A stretch of 64,000 nucleotides of DNA from Orbicella faveolata. Its lineage: Eukaryota > Cnidaria > Anthozoa > Scleractinia > Merulinidae. Positions within the stretch are counted from its first letter, which is position 1. Every line of letters starts with the position of its first letter. Below, piece after piece: positions 1 through 23,932 of the stretch. The stretch is from positions 320,978-384,977 of the forward strand of contig NW_018148946.1 in assembly GCF_002042975.1 (NCBI RefSeq). Reading direction: 5' to 3'. The notes under the pieces are model-generated. The model worked only from the letters and a program-made list of their open reading frames with translations. It did no database searches and had not been told where the DNA came from. Position numbers and translations under genes: made by a program.

Positions 1-1192
1 TGGACTACGAGTGCGAGATTTTTCGAATTTCAAACCAGTGACGTTTCCAGAGCCCTAGCTCTCGCTCTTCATGGTGGTTTTAGGCAGAGAGGGTAGCTCA
101 TGGGATGAAATGGTATGTGATGTGATAATAGGAACCGGAAGCCTGCAAACTAGATTAAAAAGTCGTACTCGTACTCGATCTGATCTCGTACTCAAATCTA
201 CTGAAATCCCCTAATATATAGATTTCTGATTTCTGAGATTTCTGAATTAGTGTTTGCCCTGTGTAGGGCTTTCCTCGATTTGCTGGGCACTTTTTTGGTA
301 ACTTTTCGAATTTCAAGCAACTTTTCCCATTCGAACAGACTTCCAAAGCTCCTCTGAATGTTTTTCGAAGGCCTTACGAACGTTTCCGAATTTTTTGGAT
401 GATTTCCGAAGCATGCCGACGGCTTTAATTTTGAGGAGACCCCAACGTTATTAAAGTCGGCATTGTACACTTGACGTCATCGATATCTCCACGTAGACAT
501 TGATAATACGATTTTTCCCGGGGATTTTTCTCAGTGAGAAAAATCTGGTTACATACTTCATGTCCTTTAGGAACTATTGCAATAAAATATCAGGTACATG
601 GCATGAAGTTTGATCCAAGGCTCTCTCTCTCTCACGATAAAGGAGGGGACAACTAATTCCTAACTACTCATGTTCATTATGAACTACCTAAACAAAGGGA
701 TTGGTTCTGTCTACTCGTTTTACAGTTCGAACTTTTAGAGGCAACAGTTTTACTTCCGTAAATTTAGGAAGTTTGACTTTGTCACGTCACGTGACGATTT
801 ACGGCGGTAGTTCAAAACGCCGGGCGTGAAAATATCGTGACTCTGCAGATCTATTTTTTTTTTTTAAAATCGCCCAAGTTAACCTTTTATTTGGGCCTCG
901 GCAAAAGTTTCTCAATTACTTCCCGTATATGGCAAGGACAGCAAAGTTCGCCTGTTAACAGCCTAACAGAAACGTGATACAAGGTGACCTTCGCACTTTC
1001 CCCCAGCTTGAACGCAGTGGAATTAGCTCTTTTCAGTTTCCGTATGCTGAGCTGAGTCACGAGTTTCTTCTGCGCTGCACCCTGAAATACAGGTAATATC
1101 AATTCCTACCGAGGTTTGCAGTCTCCTACGTATTTTTTCCCACTGCGTTCTTCGTTTGTGGTCGAATTCCAGTGATTACGCAACAATCAACC
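1..1192. other. Upstream region of the LIMP-2-like gene
   Basis: I see no coding exon here; the short ORFs lack recognisable domains. It holds a full CRE palindrome TGACGTCA at 472-479 and a perfect CLEAR box at 786-795 (listed separately). The last ~100 bp are presumably 5' UTR of the gene starting at 1193. A splice site in the 5' UTR cannot be excluded. Confidence 0.5.
786..795. promoter_or_regulatory. CLEAR-type E-box (TFEB/TFE3/MITF family site)
   Basis: The sequence reads GTCACGTGAC, the exact palindromic CLEAR consensus bound by TFEB-type bHLH-ZIP factors that drive lysosomal genes. It lies 398 bp upstream of the start codon of the LIMP-2-like lysosomal membrane gene, a typical position and target class. 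Binding itself is inferred. Confidence 0.6.
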
Positions 1193-2746
1193 ATGGCTGG
1201 AGTCACAAGCAGTCGAGGTAAGCCTACTTGTGTTGTTGGAGGCAAGACAATTGCAGTACTTTTCATTGTTGGAATTCTGCTCGTTGTGGCAGGAGTTACT
1301 CTATTCTTCGTGATGGATCGTGTAATTCAGAACAAGATTAATGAGAAGTTAATTCTCAAACCAGGCACCGAAGCCTCGAAACAGTGGCAAGACCCAGCCG
1401 TGCCAATCTACTTGCAATTCTTTATGTTTGATATAGCCAATCCCATGGAAACAATGCAAGGTGAACGGCCGTACCTTGTTCAGAAAGGACCTTATTCTTA
1501 CAGGGAGCACCGGCCGAAGAAGAACATAACATGGAATTCAAAAACAGTGACTTACAACGAGAAAATGTCTTTTATTTTCGATGCAGAAACTTCTTGTGAT
1601 TCTTGCGATCCTTTCACTGACAAGGTAACAACTGTCAACATCCCTTTGGTAACTTTATCTGAAGCAGTCGCAAATTCATCTTCTATTGAGCGAAATTTCG
1701 TTTCTGCCGTCTTCGATGGATTCCATGAAACTCTGTTCACTCCAAGAAGAGTGCACGATTTGATTTGGGGCTACCCTGACCCAATATTTGAGGCATACAA
1801 TAAGTTAAGAAAAGATCTTCCTCCATTTCTCCGGAAAAAACTACCTGAGATAAACCCGATAATTGCCCTTCAGCAAAATAACAGTTTTGATGGCGTAACA
1901 AGCGTGTCTACTGGCGAGAACGATATCAACTCGCTCGTGCACATTTTGAGTTGGAAGGGGCAGACAGAATTGAAAGTATGGAACACCTCTTACGCAAACA
2001 TGTTAAATGGAACTGACGGATCTCAATTTGCACCAGAAACAAGCTCAGATGACACATTGTATGTATTTGTTAATCAGTTGTGTCGTTCATTGTACTTAAC
2101 TCATGACTCGAAGATTGAAGTCCAAGGTATAAAAGCCCTTCAGTTCAGTGTCCCAGCAAAGGCCTTCCAGAACGGGACAATAAACCCTGATAATAAGGGG
2201 TTTTGTACATCAAAGTGCTACCCCTCTGGTATATTAGACATAGGGGTGTGCCAGCCACCATCCCCTGTGGCCATACCTCTGTTTATTTCAGCACCACATT
2301 TCTACTTGGGGGCCAAGTCACTTCTTGAAGCAGTTGATGGCCTCTCTCCAAATAAAGAGGAGCATGGAACAGTTCTCAACGTGGAACCACACACTGGAAT
2401 ATCAATAAAAAGCAGCAAGCGTTTGCAAATCAATGTAAAGATTGAACATGTTGATTTGATCCCCCAGACTGGTAAAGTAAAGAAAATGTTTGTCCCTGTC
2501 TTTTACATCAATGAAACAGCAACAATTGACAAAGCATCAGCTGATAAGTTAAAGAGTGAAGTCCTTTCCAAGTTCACTATTGTTCATGGAATTGAGCTTG
2601 GATTGGTCTTGCTAGGAGCATTACTGATTATCATTGCCTTCATCTTGTTGATCATTCGTATAGCCCACAACAGAAAACTCAAGAAAGGGAGAGAGATGTT
2701 ACTGGTTAACGAGGACTCAGAAAGACGGCCACTCTTATCTCCTTAA
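1193..2746 (+). CDS. CD36-family scavenger receptor, LIMP-2/SCARB2-like
   Basis: This is a single uninterrupted frame of 517 residues, a usual length for the CD36 family. The start chosen is the ATG at 1193 in an ACCATGG context; a GTG 21 bp upstream is in frame but unlikely. An N-terminal membrane helix lies at about residues 19-41 and a C-terminal one at about 465-490. Between them is a lumenal domain with many NxS/T sites, the family motif KGPYSYRE, and a Cys-rich stretch ending in a PHFY motif. The segment PNKEEHG through SSKRLQINV matches LIMP-2 closely. The short tail ends ERRPLLSP, a [DE]xxxL[LI] dileucine signal like that of LIMP-2, so late endosome/lysosome residence is likely. LIMP-2 carries beta-glucocerebrosidase in vertebrates; whether this protein does is unknown. 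The lack of introns is odd and suggests a retrocopy or intron loss. Confidence 0.93.
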   Translation: MAGVTSSRGKPTCVVGGKTIAVLFIVGILLVVAGVTLFFVMDRVIQNKINEKLILKPGTEASKQWQDPAVPIYLQFFMFDIANPMETMQGERPYLVQKGPYSYREHRPKKNITWNSKTVTYNEKMSFIFDAETSCDSCDPFTDKVTTVNIPLVTLSEAVANSSSIERNFVSAVFDGFHETLFTPRRVHDLIWGYPDPIFEAYNKLRKDLPPFLRKKLPEINPIIALQQNNSFDGVTSVSTGENDINSLVHILSWKGQTELKVWNTSYANMLNGTDGSQFAPETSSDDTLYVFVNQLCRSLYLTHDSKIEVQGIKALQFSVPAKAFQNGTINPDNKGFCTSKCYPSGILDIGVCQPPSPVAIPLFISAPHFYLGAKSLLEAVDGLSPNKEEHGTVLNVEPHTGISIKSSKRLQINVKIEHVDLIPQTGKVKKMFVPVFYINETATIDKASADKLKSEVLSKFTIVHGIELGLVLLGALLIIIAFILLIIRIAHNRKLKKGREMLLVNEDSERRPLLSP

Positions 2747-5430
2747 ATGCCCAGTTCCTGAAAAAGGTGGGAGTGATAAAATTCAAAATTTGTCACGATC
2801 TTACTTGTATCAGTTAAGATATGAACAAAAAACTCATGCACTCTTTGCATAATTGAAAGAATTGAATACTTAGTTAAAGCTGCTACTCATATTATTTTGT
2901 AGAATCCTATGTGGTCAGGCTTTCATTGTTCACTTAACTGCAGGGTCAGATCCAGCAAATTCAGAAAGAGGGGCCACAGAAATTGCTGGAGGGCATAAAC
3001 TACCCCTAAGCAACAACTCATTCGATTACAGAATAAAGTAGTTAGAATTATAATAAACAATGTTCCTTTACAAGTTTCTATTACTCCTCATTATGTTAAT
3101 TTAGGTTTACTTAAATTTCACAATATTGTTAAATTGTAAACATGTTTATTGATGTATGAACATATCAGTGACAATAAGCCTTGTAATTTTTCAATATCTC
3201 TCGTATCTGAGCAACATAATTATTCTACCCGAAGTGCATCTACCCAACAATAATAATTGTTTCCACTTAAGAATAAATATAAGGAAGTTTTGCCCCGCTG
3301 TTATTGGTAAATACTGTTGGAATGACCTCCCTCTTTCTGTTCCAGTTTGTGGTATTGCTCAGTATTAAATTTAGTTGATTGTAGTCTTGGTGTGTGTGTG
3401 TGTTGTGTGCTCGTGCATGTGTTTGTGTGTTCGTGTTTAAAAGATGGTAATATACAGTATTTTAATGGCCGTAACAATTATGGCCCTTAAAATACTTAAT
3501 AGTCTTACTATATTGTGCTCTTCTTCATTTCTAGCTTTATTCAATATCTTTAAATATCATTAAAGAAAGATATGTTGTAACATGAGATGGTCAACCTCAA
3601 GCCCCCTTGTATTGGCCTGTGAATGTTTCCAGACAATCCTGACAAAAGAAAACAAAATGTAAAGTGAGCTCCTAATATATTTTGAAAATAAATCAAGAAA
3701 ACAGATGGTGTTTTGAAGAAATGCAATTTCTGTGAAATTTTGTTGGCAATCAATCTCTGCACTTGTGAAAACAGAAGTTGAACATTTAGTGGTGCTTCCA
3801 GGAGTCATTAAACTTAGCAATCATCCAGGTTTTAAGACTGAAAGAGTAAAAGGGTACTGACAACCCTAAATAACCATTACTGGTAGGTTAAAAATGCCCA
3901 GTAGATATAAGACATTAAAACAATAAAAGACTAAGTAATGCCTTGGTAATTAGTTATTTAATTAAATTTGTTTTCTACAGTGCTTGATATTTATATGTCA
4001 ATGCTTGAATAAATTACCATTTATACAGGTGTACTGTTTTATAGATTAGGTTGCTTTGACTTATAAGAATTTATTAGCTTATCAGAATTAATTTTGAAAT
4101 GCTAAATAATTTTTAGATTTCAAAGCCTGCTTAGGTGGCAATTTCAGTGTTGCTTTATACGTTTGTGTTTAAGGAACGCTATAAAAATTATTTCATTTTA
4201 CGAGTTTTATGTAGTGCTGCACTTTTCCAGACATTGTTACTTTTACTTTCTTTTTTGAGGCTACCTTGTAATAAAATTTAATTTTTTTGAAATTAGTCTT
4301 TCTTTGGTATATTGTTAATATTAATAAATGATATTTGGATCTCTGGCTTTCTCTTCACCCTACCTTAAAGCTTCAAATAAAAAGAAAGCAAAGATTCCTA
4401 ACAGCAATGTTCTCATATGCAACCCAGTAAATTATTTGTCAGGCATGTTAATTATTCTGTTCTTTAAGAAGGGTTAAAAGTAGATGTGACCAGACAAGTT
4501 CGGGACCTTTCCCTTTCTCATGGGGTGGGAAGACACTAATGAAAAAAATTTGAATAAGTTTGAGGTCTAGATCTGTTGCATCAACCTATATCAATGTTAT
4601 TATGAACCAGTGAACAGGCTCTCTGGTTTTTATATGGGGAGGCTCCCTCACAAGGTCCAACCCTTTTCCTTTTGTATACCATTTTGACAGAAAAAATAAC
4701 ATGTCTTATTGAAAAAAGGCACCCTTTTCACATGCTGCTGTAACTGGCCTGTATTGTGAATAAGTTGCAAAAAAAGGAAGTCTTCTTGTCACTTTCAAGG
4801 GCTCCTGACTTAATGAATTAAATGATACAGCCTTAAGGTGTGTCTGTTTGAAATATTTTAATTAAATGCCCTTTTAAATACCTAATTGACAGATTTCCGT
4901 TCTCACCTTAACTTGTGAAATCCCTTCCCTTTTATACACCCAAAGCTTGAAAAAGGTACTCCCTTTGGAATAGGGCCTTCTTGTATAGGCTATTATAGGG
5001 AGTATCCCCCCAGCCCCAGCCCGATAGCTTGGGTAAAGGGCAGTAAAAGTTGGTGATTGGAGTGTACTGAGGAAATTTTCAGAAGGAAACGATTAATGAA
5101 TATTAGTGAAACTCTTAGTCTAAGAATCTATCCATATCTTCCAGAACCACCTTCCCTGTGAAAGGACCCTTATTTTATCGTACCTTGTGGAGAGCCTGGG
5201 CTCTGGGACCAGCAACCTCGTTCCCAGGGTCTGTTCCCTGGCTTTGGGAAAAGACCCTGGGATCGAGGTTGTGGGCCAAGGAGTGACGTAATGCATTCTC
5301 GAACGACATTGTGGGTAAAAAACATGTCGGTTCAGAGTTCAACTCTGTCGGTAAATTGAAGAGGTGGTATATAGTTATTTGGTTATTTCCGCTCCGTGAC
5401 AATGTGAAAGTCGGACCCTTAACACAAGCA
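2747..5430. other. 3' UTR and intergenic DNA
   Basis: AT-rich non-coding DNA. It has candidate poly(A) signals AATAAA at about 3032 and 4008, a LINE tail (3020-3365), and a short GT microsatellite near 3390-3440. The stretch 5180-5290 contains an inverted GGGAACGAGGT/ACCTCGTTCCC-type repeat. A TGACGTAA half-CRE lies near 5283, upstream of the PPTC7 exon. No other gene is visible. Confidence 0.5.
3020..3365 (+). repeat. Non-LTR retrotransposon (LINE) 3' coding remnant
   Basis: Reading from 3026 in one frame gives the C-terminal end typical of CR1/L2/jockey-like reverse transcriptase ORFs: a VVRII motif, then NLGLLKFHNIVKL, HNYSTRSA, and a WNDLP box near the end. The frame has an in-frame stop at the end of FHNIVKL, a double stop after the STRSA region and a shift before WNDLP, so this is a dead 5'-truncated copy. 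The exact clade cannot be assigned by eye. Confidence 0.7.
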
Positions 5431-5644
5431 ATGGCTATGCAAACTGCAGTTGTGTATGGCCGTTTGATTGCTTCCCATGCGAGGCAACTTGTGGCGCCGT
5501 TGCTGAAGCGGCAAAATTCCGCCAAACTACAGCTTATCACGGCGAGTTGCGGCTTTTCGAAAGATTTTACGCCGGCGAAGAGCAAGTTCGTTTATGGTGA
5601 GGATGCCTTCTTCATGGCCAGAAATAGCGCTTCTGATGTCTTAG
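5431..5644 (+). CDS. PPTC7: PPTC7-like mitochondrial PP2C phosphatase, exon 1 only
   Basis: The exon encodes 71 codons plus one base and ends at a good donor (TTAG|GTGAGA). Its product starts MAMQTAVVYGRLIAS, an Arg/Ala-rich mitochondrial presequence-like N-terminus. It then contains ITASCGFSKDF, YGEDAFFMAR and SASDVLG, matching in order the start of the human PPTC7 phosphatase domain. The human protein continues with VADGVGGW, which carries metal-binding Asp residues. PPTC7 is a mitochondrial Ser/Thr phosphatase that dephosphorylates imported proteins and restrains mitophagy. The next exon was sought up to the join at 7823 and beyond and not found, so the gene is partial here. The start at 5431 is preferred; 5437 is also possible. 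Confidence 0.85.
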
Positions 5645-6749
5645 GTGAGATCTGTTTTAAATCTTATTATTTCAGTTACACGATTGCGTCCAAGGGAAAT
5701 GGTAAAACTAGACCAGGCTTATGTAACATCGGATCGTTCTGTAAACATGGGGAAATGGCTCTTCAGAAGTCAAAATTGAAGGCCTTCACTTCGAGTTCGT
5801 AAAACTTTAGGTCGATATTCTGATATTAGATTGAAGATTTCTGTGGGTATAATTTTTTTGTGTGGGATATTTTGAGGCAAGTTCACGAAACCGCTAGTTG
5901 TGGTTTTAATTGGGTTCGTTTTGTAGAACAAAACAAACGGTGGTTTTATTTCCTCGTGTGAGTCTGATCTCCCGCAGATTTACTGAGCCTGCATTACAGT
6001 GATAAATGAACACTAAAAGAACAGTATAAATTGAGTGGATAATTTTCTGAATTTCTCCCATTTGGAAAGAACAAATTACTGAATTGAACAAACTTCTGTT
6101 ATTATTAAATTTTACATTTCTGATTGCAGATCCTTAAAGGTGCTCTCTGTTTTTATTTGACCATTCAGTTTTCTTGAAATTTAATTAACATTCTTGCTGG
6201 GAATTTTCATTTCTAAAACACCAGAAAAGCTTTAAGTGTTGCTCAGTCAAGTGTTCTTCACCCTGACAGTTGAACTGTTAATGTAAAATGCAATGTTTTG
6301 CCAACAAACTTGTACAAGACTGTGATGTTCATAATTGTTAATTTAATTTTGGACTGTGGATAGGTTGACAATTTAATCTTTAATTGGTACACTCAACTTT
6401 GTTTGACATGAGTTCACATAATTATTATGCCACTTGGCATGTGTTGCCATGCATCCTTTCTGTGGTAACAAACCACACCAGGACCTGTTTCCATTTAATT
6501 GACTTACTTTGTTGTTCTGATACCATAGCCTTTCTCTTTTATAAACCTTCAACTAGTCATGCCACTTCTTTGTGTTGACTTAGCATGGTCTATTTTTGTC
6601 TAATTCATAGGCTCTGTACACGTCCTTTCATGAGGTGTCTCTTTTGAAAGCCTTTCTTTTTTTTTATTGGATTTAATTGTTTCTTTTTATAGAAATAACT
6701 GACAGTGGTACTTAGTAGTCTTAATTTAAAACTTAATTATCATTGTTTT

Positions 6750-6890
6750 TGCATATTTGTTTGTTTTTTGTTCTTTTTGACAGACTGTTTATCGATAATC
6801 TTTGAGTATTTTTTTAATTATCTTTATCATTGACTCTGAAAAGCCCCCATGGGGAGTTGACAATAAAATTTGTATTGTATTGTATTGTAC
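6750..6890 (+). repeat. Probable LINE 3' end with TATTG tail
   Basis: A CCCCATGGGG hairpin-like motif is followed by GACAATAAAATTTG and then a TATTG/TGTAT pentamer repeat ending at 6890. Short-unit tails of this kind are characteristic of CR1/L2-type LINE 3' termini. The 5' limit is arbitrary, because no reading frame remains. Confidence 0.4.
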
Positions 6891-7233
6891 TTTCTAAAAG
6901 TTCTTTTCAACACAATTTTTCAAATCTCATTTCGGCACTAGAAAATTACCCTTTAAACATATTGTAGCTATTCAATGTACAATGTAGTGTGCCCTTCCAG
7001 TAGGCTCCCAGTTGAGAATTGTTTTTATTTGATTTTTTTTATAAGCATCCCTATTCCTTAATAGAACAGAGTGATTAGACAAGTGAACCATGCAGTCTCC
7101 TTTCTCATCTGAACACAATGCTATTGGACTTGTTGACGTGGAATAAACTAGACAATGGAGTTATGACTATGAATCGGTTTTTGACAAATCTTGAGTTTTA
7201 CAGATCAGGCTCAGGTTGTCTGAAAGGCAGATA

Positions 7234-7326
7234 AAGCTATCCAATGAATAAATCACTATCTAGCGCATAGTGTGGTTTGTTTTGTCAACTCTTTACCATT
7301 GGATAGCGATTTATCCAATGGATAGC
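7234..7326. repeat. Short inverted-repeat element (MITE-like)
   Basis: The left arm, GCTATCCAATGAATAAATC and beyond, is matched by the reverse complement of the right arm, which contains GATTTATCCAATGGATAGC, with about three mismatches over 25 bp. The arms flank about 40 bp. This looks like a small non-autonomous DNA element. The transposon family was not identified. Confidence 0.5.
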
Positions 7327-7822
7327 CACCAGTTGCCTATTTCAAGCTCTGTTCTAAAGGGATTGCAGCAAAAGTTGGTTCTGTGGCAAGCTCAGTTAAG
7401 CACCTGTTTAAAGCCTAGTCTTTTTCCAAGTTTATTAGCTGGCATTAAAGGACATGAAGTCACAAAACCAAGCTATAATGAGAGTGTTGAGAACTAATAG
7501 ACATGGTGGATTGAAATAGATTTTTGTATACTGGTAATGCATCTTCAGTTGAGAGCTTAATCAGTTTATTAATGGATATTTGGTTGAAACTAGCACAGTA
7601 ATAACCTTACGGGAGCCGTGATATGGTAGATGAAGACAAAATGGTTTGTTGTTGGAGAGGTGGCATGATTGTGAAGTTACCTTTCTGCCAGATTATTTTG
7701 TTGGATTCTCTTTAGTGTTATGGCTCAAATTAAGTAATCTTCCTTTGACATACACATCTAGTTGTATTATAATTACTTGTATGGTTTTTTCCTGCTCTAA
7801 TGTTATATGCTTCTGACTTTAA

Positions 7823-7823
7823 N
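7823..7823. other. Scaffold join (single N)
   Basis: A single N sits directly next to a SINE head. Order and distance between the PPTC7 side and the GPR107 side are uncertain here. Confidence 0.8.
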
Positions 7824-7890
7824 AGGGCTCGAACCCGGACCGCTCGATCCGGAGACGAGCGCACTAACCATGAGGCCACCGCGCCTCCCG
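7824..7890 (-). repeat. tRNA-derived SINE, family A, head fragment
   Basis: Read on the minus strand it gives a tRNA-like head with A box TGGCCTCATGG and B box GGTTCGAGCCC. It matches the heads near 15.26, 59.43 and 63.41 kb. The body is cut off by the N at 7823. Confidence 0.7.
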
Positions 7891-10370
7891 CAATGCAGCG
7901 GGGTGTAACGACGGTTTACGGTCGCATCTTTGATGCCAAAAGATCAAATGGCATTATAACAATTTGACCGTTCAGTTAACCAACACTGCAGATATCTCGA
8001 GAAGTTTGTAATCAAGCTTCCTCATGTTTAATACTCCCTATGCACGTTTACGACCGACTTAGTTTCACGCGTAGGCCTCTCTATTTTGAAACCGTAAACT
8101 TGAAAATTTTGCCAAAAACGAATATTCTCATAACAGCAAAGACGAAACGATTGCTTATGTGCAGTAAACAGCATAAGGCTGCCTGAGGTTTGAGAAAAAA
8201 ATTTTGCGTAAACGAAGCTTAAAGAGAGATGGGCAAAAGGGATGGGGTTAGTGGTGAGTTTTGAGCACCTGTGTTAACCACGAATAAGGCGTCATATCAA
8301 TCCGTTGTTATACATCTTAGATCTGTGTTAGCTGTGCTACCTGGCTGAAAAAATAATTGCATCACAGACTTCAAACACCAAACTTTATTTTACTTGCTTC
8401 ATTCATGTAACTGCATGTTGTGCACTCTATTTTCATTTGAGCAAATATTTCACTTGTTTATTTCTGTGAAAATTCAAATTTCAGTTTCCCAATAAAAAAC
8501 TCAAGTTCATGAAAGACTCTGTCTTGTCTCACTCAATCAAACTTAGAGTTACTTTCATTACAGAAACAGAGTTTCAATCAAATTTCAATGCTCTCGTTGA
8601 TAAGAAAATTAAATTTGATAGCGCAGCTTGCAACTAAATATTACATATTATGATATTAGAGCAAAAAGTTTCAAATTAATGCTCCCGATTTAATAAATTA
8701 CCGCATCATGCTTTAAAACGCGTTTACAATATATTACACATGCATTCATAGCGCGTGTTTATACTGATAAAAACAGACCGTGGCACGACGAACAAGCAGT
8801 TTATTTTGAGAGTTGCATCACTGAGAATAAACCTCGTAACATCCTGGAAACTTGTACTTTGGTGAACACGACATAAAAAATACAACGACATTCAGTTAGA
8901 ACATAGTTAATAGAGGAAATGGTTAAGAAGCCCGGTAAACATCAAAGAAGCAAACAAACAGGCTAAGATTTATGTTGGAAGGTCCTTGCCCCTGCACATC
9001 GTTTGTTTTATGCTCATTGGCTATGCATGATTACACAATTGCATAACTGCAATGCTTCTATTGGTTAGTTGTACGAACACACATAGCCACCATTTGTATT
9101 TTGCCAGGTTTTGTGCAGGGTCAACCCCCTAAAATAGCCAACAAAAACAATACAACAAAGAATTTTGCCAGGTTTCAAAACCATTTCCCTCAATTAACTA
9201 TTGTCAGAATTCCAACTAGGGTTAGTGTAGCTTCAACATGCGGTTCATTTCTCTTCTTAACCGGCATTGGAAGGTCGGATATCTACTTTACTTCCTTCCT
9301 ACTCAGTTTATACGGTGGCTCGTAACTTGTGGTGCAGCGTAACTTAAGCCCAATTTAAATTTTGCAGAGTAACAGATGTTACATCCTGACTTACTTATCA
9401 CCAATTAGTATCCTAAAAACAAAACAAAGGAAAACACTGGCGTACCAAGCCCGACGTTTAGTTATAAACACTTAACAAAGTAAATTAAAGGTGTTTTTAA
9501 CAGATTATACTGTTGTCATGGTAACCTGTTATATCAAAAAGATAATCAAAACTTGTCTACTAGTGATTCGTTTGCTACGATTATTATAATACCAATCAAT
9601 ATTTAACAATTAGATATCACGCATAGAAATCGAGAGCGAATAATCTAATTGTTTTAGTATCTAGTAGTCGTTCAAAACCTTAATCTAAATCCTCTTCAAA
9701 GACACTTCGAAAATACAAAGAAGCGGCCTCCAGCGCACGCTGCTCACCTACTCACCGTCTACAACAGAATAGATAGTGAGCAGCGTAGCCAAATCAGAGA
9801 ACGGCATTCGTGATAGAACGCTCGTAGATTTATACTAATAGGTAGTAGTATATGAAAAAGGGATGACAACCATCACAAGCCACCCTATAGAGATCATATA
9901 GAAATAAATATCTTTCATTATAACCTTCCTGGAAAGCTCTATTCTAACAATTTGCAACGCAAAACGCCTCCGTCAACTTCTCACAACAGAAACAGTTACC
10001 CTACTCTCCACAACCACACTTTGACGGTCGCCGAGTTCTACAAATTAAACCTCAAACCATAAAAATTTAAGGAAATGTTAACACTTTGCTTGAGGTAAAC
10101 GAGAGGTTTGTACTTGTTCTATATATATTTAATTGATAAATAAGGTCGGGTGAACCTTGTACATATTTCACATTATCAGGTACCAAATATATTATCCATA
10201 ATGTGAACATCTAATTTGGTCATCTACACTAGACACCTACGCGCATACTGTTTCTGGAAAGAGCCGCACGCGAAACTTGTGGTACGCGCAAAGACAAATC
10301 TATACACACAATATGCGAAGTAATTGTCAGTTATTTGAATTAAGGTAGTACACAGTCACACAATTATTAT
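7891..10370. other. Gene-poor DNA downstream of the GPR107-like gene
   Basis: AT-rich sequence containing the presumed 3' UTR of the minus-strand GPR107-like gene near 10.3 kb and downwards. I see no recognisable protein domain, tRNA or clear transposon. The 74-codon ORF at 9101-9325 has no recognisable feature. Confidence 0.45.
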
Positions 10371-23721
<13,351 letters not shown>

Positions 23722-23806
23722 TTTGTTGTGATATCGATGGCGCTGGCATGACGTCACTGCTCATTTCCAGTCCTTTGACCGGGAGCTTTGTTTGTTTGCA
23801 GACAAA
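23722..23806. promoter_or_regulatory. Shared divergent promoter with CRE palindrome
   Basis: Only 85 bp separate the start codon of the minus-strand GPR107-like gene (23721) from the plus-strand microprotein ATG (23807). A full palindromic CRE, TGACGTCA, lies at 23749-23756. No TATA box is evident. A bidirectional promoter is inferred from geometry. Confidence 0.5.
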
Positions 23807-23932
23807 ATGGTGGACATCTTTAAAGACGAACAGACGTTTTATTTCTATGCTTTCACCTTCACGTTGGCCACAATAGTCGCAGCTTTCATCCTTTCGAGGT
23901 TCATAACGCTTAATCCGTCGTACCACTCATGA
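23807..23932 (+). CDS. 41-residue single-pass membrane microprotein (unknown)
   Basis: The ORF runs from an ATG in an acceptable context (AAAATGG) to TGA. The product begins MVDIFKDEQTFYFY, followed by a hydrophobic helix of about 20 residues (about 15-33) and a short polar tail SRFITLNPSYHS. A donor-like GTAATA follows the stop by a few bases, so the transcript may continue through a 3' UTR intron. It starts head-to-head with the GPR107-like gene. I do not recognise the family; small ER or mitochondrial membrane subunits of this size exist, but none matched from memory. It may be a real microprotein or a chance ORF in a bidirectional promoter. Confidence 0.45.
   Translation: MVDIFKDEQTFYFYAFTFTLATIVAAFILSRFITLNPSYHS

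Larger units (their letters stand above)
5645..7822. other. Presumed PPTC7 intron 1 sequence up to a scaffold join
   Basis: No PP2C exon or other coding segment could be recognised. It contains a LINE-like 3' tail (6750-6890) and a short inverted-repeat element (7234-7326). The stretch ends at a single N. Confidence 0.5.

Noticed and set aside
5311-5430. Upstream extension of the PPTC7 exon frame
   Set aside because: It begins at GTG and the added residues do not resemble PPTC7; the ATG at 5431 starts a plausible mitochondrial presequence.
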